Notes: generated by a model from the letters alone, not told the origin. A stretch of 64,000 nucleotides of DNA from Nymphalis io (GCF_905147045.1 NC_065894.1:4191501-4255500), one strand, 5' to 3'. Positions 19,993 to 32,453 are shown, counted from the stretch's first letter. Program-made: numbers and translations.

Positions 19993-21583
19993 TCAATCAA
20001 TCAATCAATCAATCAACAGCCAATCGTTGTCCACTGCTGAACATAGGCCTCTCCCAAGGTGCGCCAAAGCTCCCTGTCCTCAGCCTTCCGCATCCAGTTG
20101 GTGCCTGCCACCTTCTTAAGGTCGTCGGTCCACCTGGCTGGAGGGCGCCCTACGCTGCGCTTGCCGATTCGCGGTCTCCACTCTAGGACTCGTCTGCTCC
20201 AACGGCCATCGGTCCTACGACATACGTGACCAGCCCACTGCCACTTCAGCCTGCTAATTTTGCAAGCTATGTCGGTGACTCCGGTTCTTTTCCGAAAAAT
20301 CTCATTTCTGATCTTATCCTTCAAAGATACTCCGAGCATAGCTCGCTCCATAGCACGCTGAGCGACTTTGAATTTGTGGACTAGTCCCGCAGTTAGTGTC
20401 CACGTTTCGGCACCGTATGTCATGGCAGGTAAGACGCATTGGTTGAAGACTTTCGTCTTCAAACATTGCGGTATAGACGACTTGACGAAGGTTGCCAAAT
20501 GCTTCCCATCCCAAGCGAATTCTTCGATCGGCTTCCTTCTCGAAGTTGTTCCTACCGACTTGTATTATCTGTCCTAGGTAGGTATATTCACTAACAACTT
20601 CGAGAGGTTTCCCCTCGACGTATATCGGTCACGGGACGATATGCCTATTGAACATGACCTTGGTCTTGTCCAAGTTTATACCGAGACCGACACACCGGGA
20701 AGACTCGCCTAGGCTACGCAACATTTCGGTGAGTTGTTCCAGCGACTCGCGAGCGAGCTATGATGACGATATCGTTGGCAAATCGAAGGTGTGAGATGTA
20801 CTCGCCGTTTACATTGACTCCATACCTAGTCCAATCCAGCGTTTTGAAAACGTCTTCCAACGCGTTGGTGAACAGTTTCGGGGATATTACATCCCCCTGT
20901 CTCACCCCTCTGCGCAGTTGGATTACCTTCGTCTTACAGTCCTGGATGTGGACAGTCATTGTAGCGGCGTTGTACAGACATCTCAGTACCTCGATATATC
21001 TCCAATCGATATGACATCTCTGCAATGAGTCGAGCACTGCCCAGGTTTCGATGGAGTCGAAGGCTTTCTCGTAGTCCACAAATGCACATACACAGCGGCT
21101 GATTGTACTCTTCGGTCTTCTGCACAATCTGCCGAACAGTATGGATGTGGTCCACGGTGCTGTAGCCTGATCGAAAGCCGGCTTGCTCTGGGGGCTGGAA
21201 CTCGTCAAGTCGTCTGGCGAGACGGTTCGTGACGACTCTTGAGAACAGCTTATACACGTGACTCAGGAGGGAGATTGGTCTGTAGTTTTTCAAGAGGGTT
21301 TTATCACCTTTCTTGAAAAACAGTACCACCTCACTCCCGCTCCACGTTTCCGGGGTCTTGCCATGTTGGATGACGGAATTAAAGAGGCTTGCTAGCTCTT
21401 TCAGGACCGGATTCCCGCCTGTCTTAAGCAACTCTGTTGTGACTCCGTCATCTCCCGGAGCTTTGTTGTTTTTAAGCTGTTCTAGAGCCGCCCTAATCTC
21501 TCCTTGGTCAACGACCGGGAGCTCCTCGGAGTTATGGCGCATAAGAGGGGCGCGCTGGTCATCAATACTGATTCCCACGGGTA
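19993..21583 (-). mobile_element. RTE-like LINE, 5'-truncated
   Basis: Minus-strand non-LTR retrotransposon with reverse-transcriptase domain and C-terminal region but no endonuclease. Its 3' end is a (TTGA)n microsatellite (19993-20016 on the plus strand as TCAA units), which suits the RTE group rather than poly(A) LINEs. ATCCAG flanks both ends (19987-19992 and 21584-21589), a candidate target-site duplication fixing the limits at about 1.59 kb. The element is much GC-richer than its surroundings. Confidence 0.85.
20013..21578 (-). pseudogene. RTE-like reverse transcriptase, frameshifted
   Basis: The reading order is right to left. The first part (about 21578-21085) has RT fingers and palm motifs: NNKAPGDDGVTTELLKTGG, KKGDKTLLKNYRPISLLSHV, PPEQAGFRSGYSTVDHI. 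A frameshift near 21085 leads to the second part: FVDYEKAFDSIETW, RRGVRQGDVISPKLFTNALE, then FANDIVI. The catalytic box is FAND rather than the usual F/YADD, so the first aspartate is replaced. Another frameshift near 20750 and an in-frame stop near 20636 precede the third part (about 20570-20013), with AETWTL, KWQWAGHVCRRTDGRWSRRV and GEAYVQQWTTIGC. This is an inactive copy. Confidence 0.85.
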
Positions 21584-21589
21584 ATCCAG

Positions 21590-22483
21590 TAATATTAACT
21601 TATCATTTACATGAAAGTTATAAATAATTAAAATTAATATTTTTTTATATTAGCTCATTTTATATTTGATTATTTTACTGAGTGCTTTAAGACCAACTAA
21701 ATGAACTTTCGAGAGCATTCAACAATCCCGTGTAGTGATGAGATATATCAACCAGCTAAGGTATTTCCCGAAACGGTTTACAAAGTCCCTTCCATGGTTA
21801 CATGTTGCGCCGATCCCAAATAATTAGGACAAGGGCAAGCGTGATGATATCTATATTTATTAAATGCTAGTTAACCTATCTGCCTGTAAAAATAACTTAA
21901 TAATTATCGAGTACATTTTACAAATCAAAGATTAAAATACTATAGCCTTGAAAGGTATTTATACTTTTCTCGGTATTTTATATTTTCATCGGTGATTGAG
22001 TCACGGCGAATGTCTAGATTATAAAAAAATAAATTAACCAAGTTGTAAATGTGTAGGATTTTTTTTTATGTTTGATATCCTCACGACCTCTCCATAGAAG
22101 TTGTATTTTGTGTATAATATTTTAGCAGATCTACAAAGTCCACGGAACAATGACGACGAACCCAACAACGGTCGAATTTCAAATCAATACTATACATAGT
22201 TAAAAAACATAAGTTAACTAACTATAAGCCTTCGTGCGTATAATAATAATAATATTTATACAATTTTCGGAAGAACATTGTACAAAATTTAATCCGTTTT
22301 AGTGTGAAAAGGTAATCTTCAAATTACTTTACTAAAAAATTATATTGAAAAATTAGTAGTTCCTGCTATTCATTTTTTTTTGGGATAGCGGGATTCGCAT
22401 TTTTTCAAGACCAAATTTTAGCAAAGTTCTTTCAACAGTTTTAGCATGAAATGTAACTACATATTAATCAGTACATCAGTTAC
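21590..22483. other. AT-rich non-coding sequence
   Basis: Nothing recognisable apart from weak phrases near 22078 (CCTCACGACCTCTCCATAGA) that resemble DNA-TE remnants. Confidence 0.45.
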
Positions 22484-22787
22484 AACCTGTTAATGTCCCA
22501 CTCTGTTAATGGCCTACTCTTCCTTTTGAGGAGAAGGCTTATTAATTATTATTATTATTAAGCTTATTCCACAACGCTGCTCCAATGCTGGTAGGTAGAA
22601 TACACATGTGGCATAATTTCAATGGAATTAGGCACATCAGGTTTCCTCACGATGTTTTCCTTTACCATCAAGCACGAGATGAATTATAAACCCAAACTAA
22701 GCACATGAAAATTCAGTGGTGCTTGCCCGGGTTTAACCCACGATCATCTGTTAAGATTCACGCGTTCTAACCACTAGGCCATCTCGT
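22484..22787 (-). mobile_element. SINE-B, full-length with internal ATT expansion
   Basis: Minus-strand copy from AACCTGTTAATGTCCC to CACTAGGCCATCTCG. Box B is decayed (GGTTTAACCC in reverse). In the AGGAGAAG...GAGCTTATTCC segment the copy carries an (ATT)n tract at 22541-22560 that other copies lack, and a short repeat of the CTGTTAATG phrase lies near its tail end. Confidence 0.88.
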
Positions 22788-24711
22788 GATTCATAATAAT
22801 GCTGCAGATCAATTGAGTACTGTCCTACACGTTCCTCACATTTTCCTGGCTAATCATACATAAACTATTATTTCATCCAAAAATACTTAGATCCATTGCT
22901 TAATTGGCACGCAAAATAAGGACAATCCAAAAAAAAACATTTTCTCATTAGCTTATTATTATTTGTAAAAAATGTCGAGAAATATTGTAATAACAACATA
23001 CTACAACAAATGGCGAGCTATAAAACTTCTATCAAATAGAAAATAATAACGTATAAACGTGTTCATACAGTTTTTTATTCTAGAATAAAAAGGCAGGTTA
23101 ATTAATATAAATCTTGAAATGCGCCCTCGAACAATTTATGCGTATAGCGGTACTGGGGTCCGACACCGTAACAATAAGTGCAGGTTCAAAAGGGGTCCAT
23201 ATATCTGAGAAGTTTCTCTAACACGCGTTTTTTACAACATTATCTTTACTTAATACAATTGAAACTTAACGGAACGTATCTACGTAAAATATTGCTCTAA
23301 ACATATTTTGTATTAAAAATAAAGATGAATGGAAAGATAATTTACAATAATTATACAGCAAATTCCGTTCAAAATAAAATTTCGTATATCCGGACGATCG
23401 TATACTTATCCTAGCTAGACGGGACCAGCGTAGCGAGACTCTTTTGTTACATTTAAAATTATATTGTTGATATTATTTTACACGTCTACTAATACTTAAA
23501 TATAAAAATGAGTATATGATTGAGATGAATAGTAATAGACCTCGTTTAATCGATCTTCATCATATTTGACACATATGATGACTATACAATTTTACCATCA
23601 TCCTTGTTGTAACTCGCTACTAGATGGTTCTGCAGCTCGTCAACCGCTTAACTGATCAATTTTTAAAATTTGTATCGATACACAGACAGATCAACGTGTG
23701 CCTGCTTATTTGTGATACTATTTATGTTTTTTAATAACATATATTTTTATCAATAATACAGGAACGTTATATTAGGGGTGGGGTGGGATAGTGTAAGTGC
23801 TTATCTAAACTATACAAAAATAGCGTGCAAAGCTATGTTCGTATTGTCTGTTTGCTTAATGTTATATGGTTATCATATAACGCTGATAGTTTCAATGAAT
23901 ATAACTTAAATATTTATGATCTGTGTTTTATTGACTCCTATTAGCTACCGAACCGTGATCAATTAACATAATAATCACTTAACACTTGCTTTTATTATCT
24001 GTTAAAAATATTTTATCTACATTTTATACTTATATTTAATCTAAATTAACTACATTCACATAACCGTTCTATTATTAAAAAAACATTTGAGATAACAGAT
24101 TAAACTGAGAACTTAGCTCTTAAAATGCTTTCTAATTGTATAAAACAATATTTAGATCGAAACAAATCCAGAGCCAGGTCAGAGTATCAGAGTATAATTT
24201 GTCGAATTAGATATCGAAGCTAAAACACAATGACGTAGGCTTTGCTGTCACTGCGTCAGAAGGTTGCAAGGTTTTCAATAATATAATCACTACATAATAA
24301 AAAACAAAGTGGTCCCGCTGCGTCTGTCTGTCTGTCTGACCGCGATAAACTCAAAAACTACGTAATGTAAGAAGTAATGATTCATGAGGAAGTCTTAGAT
24401 GTATAATTCATTATTGTTTTCTGTAAATTGGCTGAAATATGACAATGGTTGTTGAATACAATGACAGCCATATTTTGAATACAACCTTATATTATGTAGT
24501 TCTACTTTACTTTTTTATTTTTAATAGACTTGTTAGTAATAGTGTCGAATAAAATGACATTTTATATAATTAGTAAGCCCGCAAATGTGATAACTGGAGT
24601 ATTTTATCATATATACTGTATTATATATATAGGTTTTGTCATGTTGTTTTCTCAAAAAACGACTCTGGTTTGTATCTGAGTATAATTTCGACGGTACTGT
24701 TCTGATCTATT
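22788..24711. other. AT-rich non-coding sequence
   Basis: ACTAGATGGTTCTGCAGCTC near 23621 is a diverged form of the recurring TAGATGGCGCT phrase. A (TCTG)n tract near 24326-24340 starts a region (GACCGCGATAAACTCAAAAA) that resembles a DNA-TE remnant. No gene is supported. Confidence 0.4.
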
Positions 24712-25060
24712 GACTGCCTCGTTGGTCTAGTAAAATGTAAGGCCGTAAACCTGGAGATTCTGAGTTCGAATCCCAGGCCGGGACAAAAAATAGTCTCTCT
24801 GTCGAAAATTCTCAGTAACAGCCCGGAGTCTGGAAGTTGTAAGTCTGTACACGCCCGTGCCTCGGAAAGCTCGTAAGGCCGTCGATCCTGTGCCTGAACT
24901 CTTTCTGGTCGTGTCGGATTGCCGTCCCATCGGATTATGAGAGTAAGGGAATAGAGTGCACCTATGTTTGCGCACACACATGTGCACTATAATATGTCCT
25001 GCGCAATTGAATAATCTGTGTTGAGATTGTCCACCGTGGCCGAAATCGCTCAGTAGGATA
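24712..25060 (+). mobile_element. SINE-C, near full-length
   Basis: The head is tRNA-like with GTTGGTCTAGT (box A, last bases lost) and GAGTTCGAATCCC (box B). The body runs through AACAGCCCGGAGTCTGGAAG, CGTGCCTCGGAAAGCTCG, GTCGTGTCGGATTGCCGTCC and GCGCACACACATGTGCACTA to the 3' block CCACCGTGGCCGAAATCGCT. No poly(A) is evident. The overlapping minus-strand open frames are repeat shadows. Confidence 0.85.
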
Positions 25061-25662
25061 CTCTGGTCTAAGGTATTTATTTATTTTTTAACGGTTTGTA
25101 CAATCATGATAACAGGTAAGAAAGTTTTTGAAGCTATACTCAGTATTAAAATCGTATTTAATATGTTTTCTTCTGTTTAATACCACTTGTAACCCGTACT
25201 CGTTTAATACTAGATACTGCTCAATAGCAAATATAAAGTCACAGAACGCGTATAAAAAATCATATCTCGTCTTCTACCAACGTAATTATAATTATACCCG
25301 CTGAAGGTTTGTCGGTGTTCATGGCGAGCCCCTCTAAAACGATTTCCTGGAATATTCCCTCATCAAATAGCAGTGCCTCGTATAAAGGCTACGTTATTTT
25401 AGTCTATTTTATGAGAGCTATGAGTGGAATTTAATTAGAGACGCTAGAGTATCAAACAATAGTTATAATACGATGACATGTATATTTGTTGTGTATTCCG
25501 ATAACATATTTTAAATATAAAACGTGAAAAACAGATCATACGGTAAAATGAGACAATTAGGAGAAACTAAATTTATTTCATATATTATAAAGCAATGTGT
25601 AGTCGTTGACGAAGATTTTATACTACACAAGTGCGTGCGCACAGATAGAGTATATCGACACG
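25061..25662. other. Non-coding sequence
   Basis: No gene or named repeat is supported. Confidence 0.45.
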
Positions 25663-25695
25663 ACTGGAAAAAGGTATCTTGCACCTTTTTCCAGT
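25663..25695. repeat. Perfect 13-bp inverted repeat
   Basis: ACTGGAAAAAGGT (25663-25675) and ACCTTTTTCCAGT (25683-25695) are exact reverse complements with a 7-base spacer. It lies where short frames overlap on both strands, which the inverted repeat partly explains. Confidence 0.85.
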
Positions 25696-27334
25696 GTCCA
25701 ATGTCTTTCGGAAGCTGCAATTTTCTTAACCGAAAAATTTCATAGTTTTAAATCTTTACCTAAATGTAAGTAACAATCAAAATAATACGACGCATATACT
25801 AATATATACCCGTAAAAATACTTAATATTTAATTTATAGGTTTTCTATTAACAAAATAAAACAGTTGACATTTAACAATTAGCAATACTTAACCATTTCT
25901 GTAAATAATGTTTTTACACTCTAGTTCTGAAGAAGGACATCATAATATAATTTAATTTATCTTATTTTTCTGCAAAATCGTAATTTCTAGAATTCATGTA
26001 TACGTAACAAAAACTAGATAATTATAAACGTACCTAAATCGACTACCGGTCATGTTTATTTAATTATACATATTTGTTTAATTATAGAGTCAAATGATTA
26101 TGAATATTGAATATGTGTCACTTATAACAAATTCAACAAATATTCGATACTACGTTAGGTATTTTTTGTTTTCCTTGCGCCGCGGGTCGTAAAAATCTAC
26201 TTAAGGAAATGTGGGCCAATGTAAGCGCGCGAACGATTGAATCTATATCACCAATAAATTCGTATTACAAATATTGCTATCTTGTTTATGAATATGTGTT
26301 TTTTTTTTTTATTTATCATAGAGAATAATATTATAAATGTATCATCAATACCGCCCGTGCTCACCAATTGCTATCAGGATGCCCATTTGTCAGTCTGACA
26401 ATTTTAAATAGAATTATAAATATTTAGATTATAATTACAACAATGTTATCTAATTGTGGCGATAAACTTTTATCGAGGATTTTATTTAATTATTTCTATT
26501 ATACATTCGAAACGAATCCTCAATTATAAGAAGGGACGAACAAATTAATATCCCGGAAGAGTCGTGTTTCGTGTGAGAGACATTTTTCCATAATTGTATT
26601 TTAGATTGTATCGTGAATTTTTATAGGTCATTAAGAAATGTTATTATTGACCGTCTTTTACATAATGTACGATGGCGGTTGTAACGAAAGGGTGAATTTT
26701 TAAACGGATGTTTTTTGTTTATAAATTTCTCGAAAACGGCTATACCGATTTTAATGATATAAACTTTATTTTACCATGTATATTTTTTACACGATTTTGG
26801 AAATTCGACCTACACTGGTTTATTTTACTATCACAAATTTGAACTTTAAAACATGTTATTTTCTCTCTTGATAACGTGAAAACCCATTTCTTTTATTAAA
26901 CAATAAAATAAAAAATAAACTGCGTTATATTTATAGAAATTTCTAAAAAAAACGTTAGATTACTTATGATAGTGCTTCTATGTTATGTTCTTAATTCTCA
27001 ATTTTAAATCGTAAAGTCATATAATGTTTTTACTTTAGCAGAAAGACCAGCATACACTTGCCCAAAAATAAACTTAAGTAACAAGCAAACTTAAGTTGCC
27101 GTAATAATACTGCACTTTGACTATACTACGGGTAAAACAGCTTTCTTAAGCCAGACCTCAAACGGTCGTGTAGTACATATAAATCCTTTTAATATAAAAA
27201 AAACCAATTGAGTTATTTTTCACTTTTTCGTGCATTTTCTGTTGATTTTAAAGTCAAATTTATACATTCAACGTTTCGTTAAATGAAATCGGTTAAATCC
27301 GTTGTTTTATGTTTTTTTATGAATATGATATGAT
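25696..27334. other. AT-rich non-coding sequence
   Basis: TTCTCGAAAACGGCTATACC near 26728 is a phrase I associate with DNA-transposon remnants in Lepidoptera. No coding region is supported. Confidence 0.45.
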
Positions 27335-27462
27335 TACGAATAAGTTTATGTACTATTTTTTATGATTTTGATTTTTTATGATTTTAATTTATATAATTCA
27401 TTACATAAATTAAAATCATAAAAAATCAGCTAATCATAACAAATAGTATATAGTTATTCGTT
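27335..27462. repeat. Imperfect palindrome, arms about 57 bp
   Basis: Left arm 27335-27391 and right arm 27406-27462 are near reverse complements around a 14-base centre. The inner 22 bp (GATTTTTTATGATTTTAATT plus TA) is exact. The outer part has a few mismatches and a small indel, ending at ACGAATA/TATTCGT. This could be a fold-back or miniature inverted-repeat element. A target duplication is not visible. Confidence 0.75.
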
Positions 27463-27564
27463 ACAACGAAATTAAAGATTTTATTAGAAATAACATATGA
27501 ATAAATCACAATCACTAAATCAAAAAAAATATTATTCAATCATTGAAATGTCAATAAACATATA

Positions 27565-27612
27565 ACATGCTATAGCATGTAATTAGGATACTGTATACAG
27601 TATCCTAATTAC
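27565..27612. repeat. Two adjoining perfect palindromes
   Basis: ACATGCTATAGCATGT (27565-27580, 16 bp) overlaps by 2 bp a 34-bp palindrome at 27579-27612 centred on CTGTA/TACAG with no spacer. Both are exact. Such zero-loop palindromes are hairpin or cruciform prone and may be unstable in cloning or assembly. Confidence 0.9.
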
Positions 27613-28506
27613 CATCGCGAAAACATCAGAAAATAACAATAAAAAATATTAGATGGACCGCCACCAACTGGTTTAGTATAGCCGAAGAGGTTTTGCAAGT
27701 TCGGGTCAATGTCTCCCGTCTCTTGACACACATTTCAATACACCGACTATAATTCCTAAATAATTTCGATATTGATATAAGATTTTTTAAATACATATTA
27801 ATCTAAAGCGAAATCAGAATCGTAGCAGTCTTAGGAATTCATATAAAAATGATTTATTTGATTATGAATAATTAATATGTAGATTGATTGTAGAATAAAC
27901 TATTATAAACAGTGCATTATATTTAAATATATTTATGATATACATAATGGTTTGTTTTTAATATGTCATATTTGTTCCAATTTAATTATAACATTAATAT
28001 TTTAAAGATTTATTATAATATATTATAATCATACATCTTACATAAATTCTTGTGCCAAAATAAATTTTGGAATACATTACAATGATACGTTTTTAATAAT
28101 TAATGTTATAAATAACACAGTTTCGTAATAATTGTAATATGCAATTAATGTATGGTTATGACAAGGGGTGACATTTCTATGCGAGAATAGGAAGCGCTGA
28201 TATGTATATCCTAATGCTGGCGTTCGACAACTTACTGTAATTATAATATGTTAATCTGTTAATATGTATAATATATTCCAATAAAAATTGGTAGCACCTA
28301 TTTAAAAATAGTCCAAACAATGTCAATAATATTTTGCTTTCTATGACAAATATGAATTAATTGAGAATTATACTTTATAAGACTAAAACAAAGTTTTTGT
28401 ATCACTTTTTTAGGCATCACAAATGAACTCAAACCCGATTTTTCTAAAAGCCATTAACGAGTTCCACTATTCATCACGTAGCTCCACCATAAGATTTACT
28501 CGGTGG
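27613..28506. other. AT-rich non-coding sequence
   Basis: Nothing recognisable. Confidence 0.5.
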
Positions 28507-28598
28507 TTTTTTTATAGAATAGGAAAGCGGACGAGCATATAGGCCACCTGATGGCAAGTGGTCACAAACGCCCATATACATTGGCATTGTAAGAGATG
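28507..28598 (-). mobile_element. SINE-A, 3' part (split by a LINE)
   Basis: T-run, TATAGAATAGGAAAGCGGAC and GAGCATATAGGCCACCTGAT, ending at ATTGGCATTGTAAGAGATG. The next expected block (GTTAACCATCGC) is found about 3.95 kb later at 32551. The LINE inserted exactly here. Confidence 0.9.
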
Positions 28599-29266
28599 GG
28601 GTGTAGTGGAGTGTTCGCAATTATTATTAACCTTCAAGATCTCTTCTTTAGTGGCTCCAAGAAGCTGTAGTCACAGCGGCCACACCCCGGGCAGTAGTGG
28701 GCTAAACCTAAAGAAGGGGACTAATTCACCAGAGTTAGTTATCGGTGGCTCCCGTAAAATAAAAAGGTAACGTGGAAAACCTGAAGGGCATTTGTCAGAG
28801 TCCATATAGTGACATATGGCCTTTCCACTGCATCCTGACTACTGCCGATCGTTCCGGTTTACCGGACCATCGGAACACAGGTGTAGGGACGAGTGAAGTG
28901 GATCTGCACCCGCGCAACCGCTTATCCACTATAAAAAAGTTCACGCGCAGATGACCCTAATTATTCTCTCCGGATCTGATTTTAAAAAGTCCTGCGGCGA
29001 TGGGGTGAAGGCAGTGGGGTCGAGGTATCGATTTACCGAGGCTTTAGTTGACACCCTGCACGTAGGCGGCCAGGCGAGAGTGGTCGCTCCCGGAACCGAC
29101 AGAGGCGAGGTTCTGGGTTCGGCAGCACGGCTGGTGACAAAGCAGCCCTATTTAGGATTGCTCTGCTTTCTTCTGCATAAAGGAGGGGTCTAGAAAAGGT
29201 GGCCCAAACATAGTCCGTCTCATCCATCATCTAGGTGCTAAGCCGTGGGCGCCTGGACATCGATAA
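28599..29266 (+). other. LINE 5' region
   Basis: Precedes the first in-frame ATG of the LINE ORF. It is GC-richer than the flanks and probably carries the internal promoter. Short open frames on both strands (for example 28951-29193) show no nucleic-acid-binding motif of the gag-like ORF1 type, so I call no ORF1. Confidence 0.5.
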
Positions 29267-32200
29267 ATGCGGTAGAAAGAATAAGCGACACAAACATTCA
29301 TTACTCAACAACTTTCCATTGCCACCTGGAATGTAAGAACTTTAGTGGATAACGACCATAACTTATGCCCGGAGCGAAAAACTGCTCTTATAGCGCGAGA
29401 ACTAGCTCGCTACAAAATCGATATAGCTGCAATTAGTGAAACCCATCTGTGTGGGTGCGGTGAGCTATGTGAACCACTCGGCGGCTACACTTACTACTGG
29501 AGCGGACGTCCTGACGGTGAGAGAGCGGGTAATGGTGTAGGTTTTGCTATACGCAATAAATTGGCAAGAGATCTGAGTGACTTACCTGAGGCTGTCAATG
29601 ACCGTCTCATGACTCTACGTAAACCAATCGCACGCAACAAATATGTCCATCTATTTAGTGCCTATGCACCTACCATCCCATCACCATTGCCATCACCGGA
29701 TGAAGATAAAGAGGCGTTTTACCAACAACTTCGTCTGGCTCTTGATGCTGTACCAAGACATGATAAGATCATTTTGCTCGGGGACTTCAATGCCCGAGTA
29801 GGGACGGATCACGATCTCTGGGTTGGTGTCCTGGGCAAACATGGTATTGGGAGCTGTAATGATAACGGTACACGTTTATTGTCGCTGTGTGCCGAACTTG
29901 ATATTAGTATCACAAACACATTTTTTCGCTTTTCTGATAAATTTAGGACCTCGTGGATGCACCCTAGATCCAAACACTGGCATCTTCTGGACTATGTCAT
30001 TGTTCGCCGTAAAGACCTACGGGATGTTCTCATAACGAGAGCAATGCGTGGGGCGCTGGACTGGACTGAGCATAGACTCATTAGATCGAAAATCCGCTTA
30101 GTGCTTAAAGCTCCACGACGGACATCCCACAAAGTACCATCAAAATTAGCCTTCTCGAAACTCATAAACTCAACAGAGTTAGGTAATAAGGTGGATTCAG
30201 AATTTGCTGCATGTGCTCCTCAAACTGAGTTTTGCTCAATAGAGGATGAGTGGAGATATTTTGCAAAAAACCTTCATGGCTGTATCATAAGCACCATCGG
30301 TAAACCAGTAACGAGAAACCAGGACTGGTTCGACGCATTTGATGATGACATCAAACTACTCGTAGAAGAGCACAGACATATACTGAACTCAAAATTGGCG
30401 AATGTACATAACAAAAAGGAATCACAACACAAACTAAGATTGAGAGTTCTCGAACTTAAGGACAAATGGTGGAAGGAAAAAGCTGCTAAACTTCAGCACT
30501 ATGCCGATATGAACCTCACCGGAAAGTTCTTCGAAGCCATACACGCGATTTACGGTCCGCGACTCAGAAAAACGGCTCCGATATATTCAAAGGATAGGCA
30601 GCATCGAGTAACGGATAAAAATTCTGTCTTGAAACGTTGGGCCGAACATTTTAATGATGTTCTGTATCCTACCACACTCAGTGCTAACCTGTCCTATGTA
30701 AACTCACTTGAGGATTTTCCAGTCAGTGAATACCTAGACAATCCACCGACATTTGAAGAGTTTGTGAAAGCAGTAAAGCGTCTTAAAAATTCAAAAAGCC
30801 CAGGGATGGACCAACTACCAGCTGAGGTCTATAAGTATAGTGGTAAACACATTGTTAGCAGGCTTTACCATCTTATCCTTAACGTGTGGGAAACTGAAGA
30901 GGTTCCACAAGAATGGAAGGATGCGATAATTTGTAAGCTATACAAAGCGAAGGGAGATGTTTCCGATTGCAGCTCTTATCGAGGTATATCGCTCCTCTCC
31001 AGTGCCGGCAAAATCCTTGCTCACATCATAAACTCCCGTCTCAGTGAGTTGGCTGAACAGCATCTTCCCGAAAGCCAATGTGGCTTTCGTCCCAGTAGAG
31101 GAGCTGTTGACGCCATCTCAATTGTAAGGCAACTTCAGGAGAAAAGTCTCGAACACCAACAGCCCCTATTCATGTGCTTTGTTGATTTAGAGAAGGCATT
31201 TGATAGGGTACCACACGAGGCTCTTTGGCTTGTTCTGCAAAAATTGGGGTATCGGAAGAAATTTGTGAATTTGGTTCGCCAACTTCATGTTGGCATGAAA
31301 GCCCAGGTTCAGCACGAAAACGAACTGTCTGAGGATATTGTAATAACTAGCGGAGTAAAGCAAGGATGTGTCATGGCACCCAAACTTTTCGTCATATACT
31401 TTGCTGTGGTAATGAGAGACGCGCTGAAGAGGTGCAGAAACCAAATTCAACTTAATGTCAGGACAGAAAAGGGCGTGTTTGATATTTCAAGATTTCGGGC
31501 GAAGACTAAGATCCAAAAGATCTCAATATTGGAGATACTTTACGCTGATGACGTATGTCTCATGTCAAACAGCATGGAACATCTCCAAAACTATGTTGAC
31601 GTAATCCACCAATCATGTCAACGGTTTGGCCTGGTTATAAGTGCTACCACTAGAGGAAGTCACTCACTTTAAATATCTTGGGAGCAACATTTGATCTGAC
31701 AAGACATTGGCTTCGGAAATTCCATCACGCATTGCCTACGCTGCCGCCAGTTTCGGAAGACTTACTGATCGTGTGTGGAAATCCCATGACCTCAAATTAG
31801 AGACAAAGATTAGTGTCTATAAGGCAATAATTATCCCTGTTCTATTATATGGCTCAGAGACATGGTGTATCTACAAATCAGACATCAAAAAACTTGACAC
31901 ATCACCTAAGGTGTCTATTGTTCTGGTGTGTTCAATTTTACGTATCAAGTGGTAGGATTACGTCCCTAACTCAGAGGTCCTGCGTCGCTCTGGAATTTCA
32001 GGCATGGAAGCTCTTCTGATGTAACGTCAACTCAGATGGTGTGGGCATGTCCTACGCATGGACGATCGTCGTTTGCCTAAAGCTGTATTTTATTCGGAGT
32101 TAGCTAAAGGCAAACGGAAGCATGGTGGGCAGTATTTGCGATACAAGGACGTGTTTAAAAGACATCTAAAAGCTTGTGACATTGGCATAGAGTGTTGGGA

Positions 32201-32453
32201 GGAGCTCGCTTCCTAAAGGGCATCTTGGCGCTCTACCATCTACAAAAAGATCAAAACGTTTGAGGAAAACCGCCTTCACGCACTAGACGAAAAGCACCAG
32301 TTAAGAAAAGAGAGACCTAAGCCATCCTACACATATACATACAACTCTGTGGGCCAATTGTATTGTAACATGTGTCGTAGGGTTTTTAAAACCAAATTTG
32401 GTCTAGCGAGCCACATTAGGGCTCATGCTAGAAATAACAATTCTAATTTCTAG
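29267..32453 (+). pseudogene. LINE endonuclease-reverse transcriptase ORF, decayed
   Basis: ATG at 29267 is the likely original start. In-frame stops follow at 29273 and 29282, then the frame is open for about 795 codons to 31672. Counting from 29345: apurinic-like endonuclease with SETH at 31-34, GDFNARVG at 146-153, LDYVI near 216 and WTEHRLI near 241; reverse transcriptase with NSKSPGMDQLPAEVY near 482, SYRGISLLSSAGK, ESQCGFRPSRGAVDA, FVDLEKAFDRVPHEALW near 612, TSGVKQGCVMAPKLF and the catalytic YADD at 733-736. After ISATT the expected segment before LEEV-HFKYLGS is missing and the frame shifts. The rest (about 31650-32453) has stops near 31690, 31953, 32022 and 32214. It ends in a C2H2-type finger (YCNMCRRVFKTKFGLASHIR, then AH). 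All endonuclease and RT catalytic motifs I can see are intact, but the copy is not functional as it stands. Confidence 0.9.

Noticed and set aside
24639..24987. Minus-strand frames of 86 and 112 codons, and similar ones at 34546-34874
   Set aside because: Both sets are antisense shadows of SINE-C copies.
26345..26395. GCTATCAGGATGCCCATTTG as a SINE-A tail
   Set aside because: Only about 15 matching bases, no A-run and no upstream SINE-A block.
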